A model generated the notes under the pieces. That model worked only from the letters and a program-made list of their open reading frames with translations. It made no database searches and was not told the DNA's origin. A program made the position numbers and the translations under genes. 14,658 bases of DNA from the NCBI GenBank assembly GCA_946061495.1, contig CAMGSV010000040.1, positions 1 to 14,658 of the forward strand, written 5' to 3'. This DNA is from an uncultured Spirochaetales bacterium (GTDB taxonomy: Bacteria > Spirochaetota > Spirochaetia > Treponematales > Treponemataceae). Positions 11,558 through 14,658 of the stretch are shown here, one piece after another (the first letter of the stretch is position 1; each line of letters begins with the position of its first letter).

Positions 11558-11630
11558 TCACTCCCCCTTGGAGTCCGCAAGCTTGTCCAGGACAGCCTGA
11601 ATCGCCCTGGGAATGGGGGGATCCTCGTTC
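11558..11630 (-). pseudogene. 3' remnant of the 58-aa small gene
   Basis: On the minus strand this reads NEDPPIPRAIQAVLDKLADS followed by KGE and a TGA, matching the C-terminal third of the intact gene at 12689-12865. Similarity ends at GATCCTCGTTC, after which the sequence switches to array tail (CTAGCCCCAGTTGCCGGG). Only the C-terminal part remains and there is no start codon. Confidence 0.75.
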
Positions 11631-11685
11631 CTAGCCCCAGTTGCCGGGCAAATCCGAAGGAAGCCGTGCAAAGCCACCAACCCCA

Positions 11686-11951
11686 GACAAAATTGTCACA
11701 GGGATTCGCAGGTGGTGTGAGCCACCATTTTAATCACTTCCACGCAGAACTGGCTGCAAGGCCAGATTCGATTTTGCTACGCAAAATCTACAAGGAACGA
11801 AGCACGCACAGCACCGAGGAAAATCGTAGATTTTCGGGAAAACGCTCGTTTTTCCAATCCGTGTGGCAAACACCTCAGGGGAGCGGCTGGGGAGCGGGAC
11901 CTTGGAACTTGGGAGCGAGGAGTGAGAGCCCCAGCCCCAACTCCTCGTTCC
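11686..11951 (+). repeat. Hairpin array A2 (six ordered stem-loops)
   Basis: Same order as A1: palindrome GACAA-AA-TTGTC (11686-11697); H1 GGTGGT-GTGA-GCCACC (11711-11726); H2 CTGGCT-GCAA-GGCCAG (11750-11765); H3 GATTTTGC-TAC-GCAAAATC (11770-11788, one pair longer than in A1); H4 GAAAATC-GTA-GATTTTC (11819-11835, one pair longer); H5 GGGAAAAC-GCTC-GTTTTTCC (11836-11855, G-U in the stem); H6 GGAGCGAGGAG...CTCCTCGTTCC (11912-11922 with 11941-11951, two pairs longer than A1). The linker between H5 and H6 differs strongly from A1 and B2, which are nearly identical to each other there. Bases 11631-11660 are a piece of another array tail, so an array end was joined here. Confidence 0.75.
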
Positions 11952-12015
11952 TAGCCCCAGTTGCCGGGTGAAGCCGAAGCCAAACCGCACCCACTGCCGC
12001 TTCCGCCGCTCCCAC

Positions 12016-12044
12016 TTTACCACACAAACACACCGTGCTATACT
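12016..12044 (+). promoter_or_regulatory. Toxin 2 promoter
   Basis: TTTACC (12016-12021), 17 bases, TATACT (12039-12044), extended -10 TG-C. It sits 65 bases after H6 of array A2, the same distance as in cassette 1. Confidence 0.65.
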
Positions 12045-12094
12045 GAACCCAATGGAAGCGCTCGGCTCCAGGCGGTCAGTCTCCCGAAACCCTA

Positions 12095-12109
12095 CCGGCT
12101 TCTAGCCGG
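12095..12109 (+). promoter_or_regulatory. Leader hairpin of toxin 2 mRNA
   Basis: CCGGCT-TCT-AGCCGG, a perfect 6-bp stem. Compared with 1246-1260 the 3' arm differs by one base, restoring G-C where cassette 1 has G-U. Confidence 0.55.
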
Positions 12110-12133
12110 AATACTGGATTGAAGGGGGCTTGC

Positions 12134-12229
12134 ATGATAGTGGAAATTATCGTTGCAGTGGTCACTTGCACCACCAACATAGTCAATACTATTTTTGCTG
12201 CTCTTTCGTACCTTAAAGGCAAAGAGTAA
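12134..12229 (+). CDS. Type I toxin-like small hydrophobic peptide 2 (31 aa)
   Basis: The ATG at 12134 lies exactly 90 bases after the -10, as in cassette 1, and is preceded by GAAGGGGG with a 5-base spacer. The ORF begins MIVEIIVAVVTCTTN and ends FAALSYLKGKE. It has one predicted membrane helix with a basic/charged tail. Only the LSYLK segment is clearly shared with toxin 1, so the peptides have diverged much more than the flanking promoters and arrays. The convergent antisense promoter at 12317-12345 supports a type I toxin-antitoxin role. Because of the divergence, cross-neutralisation between cassettes is not expected. No experimental support can be seen from the sequence. Confidence 0.62.
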   Translation: MIVEIIVAVVTCTTNIVNTIFAALSYLKGKE

Positions 12230-12310
12230 GAAATAAAGCCGCCACAGTCCGATACACTAGTGGCGGCTTGTTCGCACATTGTGGAGACGACCCGGAGCCG
12301 GGCCTTCCTC
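12229..12310 (-). ncRNA. Antisense RNA 2 (type I antitoxin candidate)
   Basis: Predicted from the minus-strand promoter (-10 at 12317-12322) to the hairpin and T-rich stretch before 12235, about 82 nt. It overlaps the 3' end of the toxin 2 transcript. The 5' part, with palindromic CCCGGCTCCGGG, is the same as in antisense RNA 1, while the part facing the toxin 3' end has diverged. Confidence 0.55.
12236..12269. terminator. Shared 3' hairpin of toxin 2 mRNA and antisense RNA 2
   Basis: AAGCCGCCAC with GTGGCGGCTT, a 10-bp stem with a 14-base loop. The position matches 1379-1416, but the stem bases differ and pairing is retained. The minus strand continues TTTATTTCTTAC, an imperfect T-run, so termination of the antisense RNA may be weaker than in cassette 1. 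Confidence 0.6.
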
Positions 12311-12316
12311 CTTTTC

Positions 12317-12345
12317 ACTATACCACACCTCCACCCCAAAGTCAA
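12317..12345 (-). promoter_or_regulatory. Antisense RNA 2 promoter
   Basis: On the minus strand TTGACT (12340-12345), 17 bases, TATAGT (12317-12322), extended -10. The core is identical to the cassette 1 promoter at 1461-1489. Confidence 0.75.
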
Positions 12346-12364
12346 ACCCCAAGTCTCGGACACC

Positions 12365-12626
12365 AATTGCCACAGGGATTCGCAGGTGGCGTGAGCCACC
12401 GTTTCAATCACTTCCACACAGAACTGGCTGCAAGGCCAGATTCTATTTTGCTACACAAAATCCACAAGACAGCGAAGCACGGCAACGCACCGAGGAAAAT
12501 CGTAGATTTTCGGGAAAACGCTCGTTTTTCCAAAGACCTGTGACAAACACCGCAGCAGAGCCTGGAAAGCGAGACCCTAGAACTTGGGAGCGAGGAATGA
12601 GAGCCCCACCCCCAACTCCTCGTTCC
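12365..12626 (+). repeat. Hairpin array B2 (full length)
   Basis: H1 GGTGGC-GTGA-GCCACC (12385-12400), H2 CTGGCT-GCAA-GGCCAG (12424-12439), H3 ATTTTG-CTACA-CAAAAT (12445-12461, the only copy with a base change that shortens the stem), H4 GAAAATC-GTA-GATTTTC (12495-12511), H5 GGGAAAAC-GCTC-GTTTTTCC (12512-12531), H6 GGAGCGAGGA...TCCTCGTTCC (12587-12596 with 12617-12626). The tail continues to about 12662 and then joins non-repeat sequence leading to the 58-aa gene. In the A copies the toxin promoter would follow at this point. Confidence 0.75.
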
Positions 12627-12688
12627 TAGCCCCAGTTGCCGGGTGAAGCCGAAGCCAAACCGCCACGAGGAGCGGGGTACAGGGAAAT

Positions 12689-12865
12689 TCACTCCCCCTT
12701 GGAGCCCGCAAGCTTGTCCAGGACAGCCTGAATCGCCTTGGGAACAGGGGGATCCTCGTTCCAGCAGGGGATGTCCTTTGGTGGCGGAACCGGGGATGGC
12801 GGCACATCCACTATCTGCCCACCAATGATTGCCTGCATCCTGCCATCTTCACGCTTTTCCTTCAT
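12689..12865 (-). CDS. Small protein downstream of the LRR gene (58 aa)
   Basis: The ATG at 12865 follows AGGAGGT with a 5-base spacer. The product begins MKEKREDGRMQAIIGGQIVD, has a Pro-rich middle (VPPSPVPPPKDIPCWNEDPP) and ends with a short helix AIQAVLDKLAGSKGE. It lies 40 bases after the stop of the LRR gene on the same strand, so the two are probably co-transcribed. Its C-terminal third is repeated as a remnant at 11558-11630. The opening MKEK-x-x-DGR resembles the 74-aa protein upstream of the WYL gene. No family recognised; function unknown. Confidence 0.65.
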   Translation of the reverse strand: MKEKREDGRMQAIIGGQIVDVPPSPVPPPKDIPCWNEDPPVPKAIQAVLDKLAGSKGE

Positions 12866-12905
12866 ATATAACCTCCTCTCCGAATCGGCGCAATGCCTCC
12901 ATCAG

Positions 12906-14658
12906 TCAGTCGTCCTCCCCCGCCTTTTCAAGCAATGCCTTGGCAAAGGCATGAAATTGCGGTGTGAGAGGAAGAGCGAACTCCTTATTATCATCAAACA
13001 CATTGGGATGAACCTGGGCACCCGCAGGAAAATCGATTTCCTTCAGCGGAATGCCCTGAAAGGCAGTTTCTCCTACCCGCTTGAGACTCTTGGGCAGCAC
13101 CACCTCCCCAAGGGACTTGCAGCAACAGAAGGCTTCCTTTCCAATCTCTTCAATTCCTTCCGGAAGGGCGATACGGGGCAGCTGTACGCAGAACAGAAAG
13201 GCACTCTCGCCAATGATGCCACCTTTTCCCTCCCCCTCTGTGAACTCCACCTGTTTCAGGCCCTTGCACCAAGAGAAGGCTTCCGCTCCAATTTCCTCTA
13301 TGGTGGCCGGCAGCACTACAGACTGCAACCCCTTGCAGCTCCCAAATGCCTCCTTTCCAAGTTTTTTGAGACTAGCGGGAAAGACCACCCGCTCCAGACT
13401 GTTACACCCATGAAAGGCCTCATCGCCGATGGTCTCAAGGTGGGCAGGCAACGCCAGCTCCCGCAGACTCCTACAGTCCATGAAGGCCCCCTCCTCAATG
13501 GCGGTGAGGCTTTGGGGCAGGGTCACGGACACCAGGCTGCTTCTATAACGAAAGACACCAGGCAACGAGGTGATGCCTTCTCCAATGACCACCGACTCCA
13601 AGCTGTCGCACTGATAGAAAATGTGGCTTGCCAAAAATTGCAGTCCATCAGGCAACTCAAGGGATTTGAGGCTGTGGCATCCTTCAAAGGCGCTGTCTCC
13701 GATGTACACCAGCCCCTGCGGCAGGTCAAGCTGTGCCAGCCGGTCGCAATCCCGCACCACGCCAGAGCCCAACAGCCGCAATCCAGCGGGCAGGGCAAGG
13801 TCGGTGCAATCTATCCAGCCATCGAAGAGGGGGGTGTTACCAAGGCCACTCCAGAGGCTCACCTTCAGCTCCTCCAGCTCCGCCAAGGTGGCCTGCAAGT
13901 CCCGGTCAAGGCGCTCCCGGTTCAGCTCCTGTAGCTCAATGGTGCCCAGGGCCACCAGCCCCTCCGGCAGCGCCACCGGCTCCAGGGAACAGCAGCCGCC
14001 AAAGGCACTGCCGCCGATAAAGCGGAGGCTGGCAGGCAGGTTTATTTTTTTCAGGGAGGAGCACCCATAAAAGGCATCGCCGCCTATGGCCAGCACGTCC
14101 TCCGGCAGCTCCACCGTCTCCAGCCTCCTGCATCCCTCGAACATTCCTGTGCCGATGTATCCCACACCTGCCGGAACCCGCAGCCCTACCAGACGGTGCC
14201 ATTCCCTGCAACACCAGGAGGAGCTGTCAAATGCAGGCCACAGGTCTGCCGGAATGGCAGCCTCCACCAGGGCAGGACAGTCGTCTCCCAGCACCTCCTC
14301 AACGCCCTTCCACCAGGCCGCAAGACTGGTGGGGTCAAGCTTTTCCTCCTCCACACGAGATGAAAGATCAGGTGAACCTATGTCTTTCCCACTCAAAAGA
14401 CAACTGATTTCATCGTCCGTATCCTGCCACAGCGAATTCGTCTCCTGCTCCTCATGGGGCAGCAGGGAGAAGCTCAGTCCCAGCTTCTTCACGGTGGAGG
14501 GAATCCGAATCCGCCCAAGCCGCCGGCATCCTCCGAATGCATCATATCCCACCGTCTCCAAGCCCTCCGGCAGCTCCAGCTGGGTCAGCCGCCGGCAATT
14601 TCTGAAAGCACTGGAGTCAATCTTCTTCACGGTGGAGGGCAGCCCAACCCGCTCAAGA
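12906..14658 (-). CDS. BspA-type leucine-rich repeat protein (5' end outside window)
   Basis: The frame is open through the right edge of the window (LERVGLPSTVKKIDSSAF at the edge), so the N-terminus is missing; the GTG at 14630 is internal. About 17 repeats of 22-24 residues follow the LRR_5 pattern L-x-x-V-x-L-P-x-x-L-x-x-I-G-x-x-A-F-x-x-C-x-S (for example LRELALPAHLETIGDEAFHG). One irregular linker (around residues 60-130 of the visible part) and a Glu/Leu-rich insert interrupt them. The C-terminus is a short helix (FHAFAKALLEKAGEDD) with no cell-wall sorting signal or membrane helix. In related bacteria such proteins serve in adhesion, protein binding or as large cytoplasmic LRR proteins; location cannot be judged without the N-terminus. 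It ends in TGA at 12906-12908. Confidence 0.85.
   Translation of the reverse strand, partial: LERVGLPSTVKKIDSSAFRNCRRLTQLELPEGLETVGYDAFGGCRRLGRIRIPSTVKKLGLSFSLLPHEEQETNSLWQDTDDEISCLLSGKDIGSPDLSSRVEEEKLDPTSLAAWWKGVEEVLGDDCPALVEAAIPADLWPAFDSSSWCCREWHRLVGLRVPAGVGYIGTGMFEGCRRLETVELPEDVLAIGGDAFYGCSSLKKINLPASLRFIGGSAFGGCCSLEPVALPEGLVALGTIELQELNRERLDRDLQATLAELEELKVSLWSGLGNTPLFDGWIDCTDLALPAGLRLLGSGVVRDCDRLAQLDLPQGLVYIGDSAFEGCHSLKSLELPDGLQFLASHIFYQCDSLESVVIGEGITSLPGVFRYRSSLVSVTLPQSLTAIEEGAFMDCRSLRELALPAHLETIGDEAFHGCNSLERVVFPASLKKLGKEAFGSCKGLQSVVLPATIEEIGAEAFSWCKGLKQVEFTEGEGKGGIIGESAFLFCVQLPRIALPEGIEEIGKEAFCCCKSLGEVVLPKSLKRVGETAFQGIPLKEIDFPAGAQVHPNVFDDNKEFALPLTPQFHAFAKALLEKAGEDD

Noticed and set aside
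11013..11561. Minus-strand ORF of 182 codons through the tandem repeat, encoding repeated KLNHRSC-like units
   Set aside because: It is antisense to the XRE gene and the apparent protein repeats simply reflect the DNA tandem repeat.
838..12626. Hairpin arrays as CRISPR arrays (GTTTCAATCACTTCC looks a little like a CRISPR repeat)
   Set aside because: The repeated blocks are long, each contains different hairpins, and there are no short regularly spaced repeats with variable spacers; no cas genes are present.
12738..13934. Plus-strand ORF of 398 codons opposite the LRR gene
   Set aside because: The repeated pattern is the antisense image of the LRR repeats; no start context.

Overview
The window looks like an accessory (genomic-island-like) region of a low-to-mid GC Firmicute. 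My best guess is a Negativicutes/Selenomonadaceae member. This rests on strong AGGAGG ribosome binding sites, SigA-type promoters, a BspA-type LRR gene, an Rpn/PD-(D/E)XK-type ORF and the general flavour of the repeats. The placement is an inference and was not checked.

Layout from left to right. (1) 3-425 is the 3' end of an Rpn/PDDEXK_2-type gene, and 551-796 is a small gene of unknown function. (2) 838-1606 is a cassette: a six-hairpin array (A1), a type I toxin-antitoxin-like unit (25-aa hydrophobic peptide plus a convergent antisense RNA promoter), then a truncated second array (B1). (3) 1741-2256, minus strand, is a BrnT/BrnA-like pair whose toxin frame is broken at its 5' end. (4) 2381-2483 holds two long perfect hairpins. 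(5) 2506-8819, minus strand, is a tightly coupled four-gene operon: a dynamin-like GTPase, a small coiled-coil protein, a membrane-anchored coiled-coil dynamin-like GTPase and a third dynamin-like GTPase. A 12-bp palindrome overlaps its promoter. (6) Directly upstream on the same strand lie a WYL-domain regulator and a 74-aa companion. (7) 10206-10965, plus strand, is a three-gene operon of small proteins of unknown function, followed by an XRE regulator that looks leaderless. (8) 11391-11630 holds a degenerate tandem repeat and a 3' remnant of a small gene. (9) 11686-12626 is a second copy of the cassette (A2, toxin 2, antisense promoter 2, full-length B2). (10) 12689-14658, minus strand, is an intact 58-aa gene behind a BspA-like LRR gene that runs off the window.

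Two systems stand out. The first is the WYL-controlled multi-dynamin operon. Several different dynamin-like proteins plus a WYL regulator is a plausible membrane-acting anti-phage or membrane-remodelling system, comparable in concept to the LeoA/LeoBC (Eleos) systems. The second is the duplicated cassette. Each copy joins a hydrophobic-peptide/antisense-RNA module to arrays of ordered RNA hairpins. The hairpins show GNRA loops (GUGA, GCAA), G-U wobbles that make sense only for plus-strand RNA, and complementary loops. The toxin ORFs are only 25 and 31 codons, so ordinary gene calling would miss them.

The two cassettes keep identical spacing (array to promoter 65 nt, -10 to toxin start 90 nt) although the peptides have diverged. 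Stem sequences change while pairing is kept. Cassette 2 is bracketed by two copies of the 3' end of the 58-aa gene, and the left copy breaks inside a short sequence shared with the array. This suggests the arrays spread or recombine.
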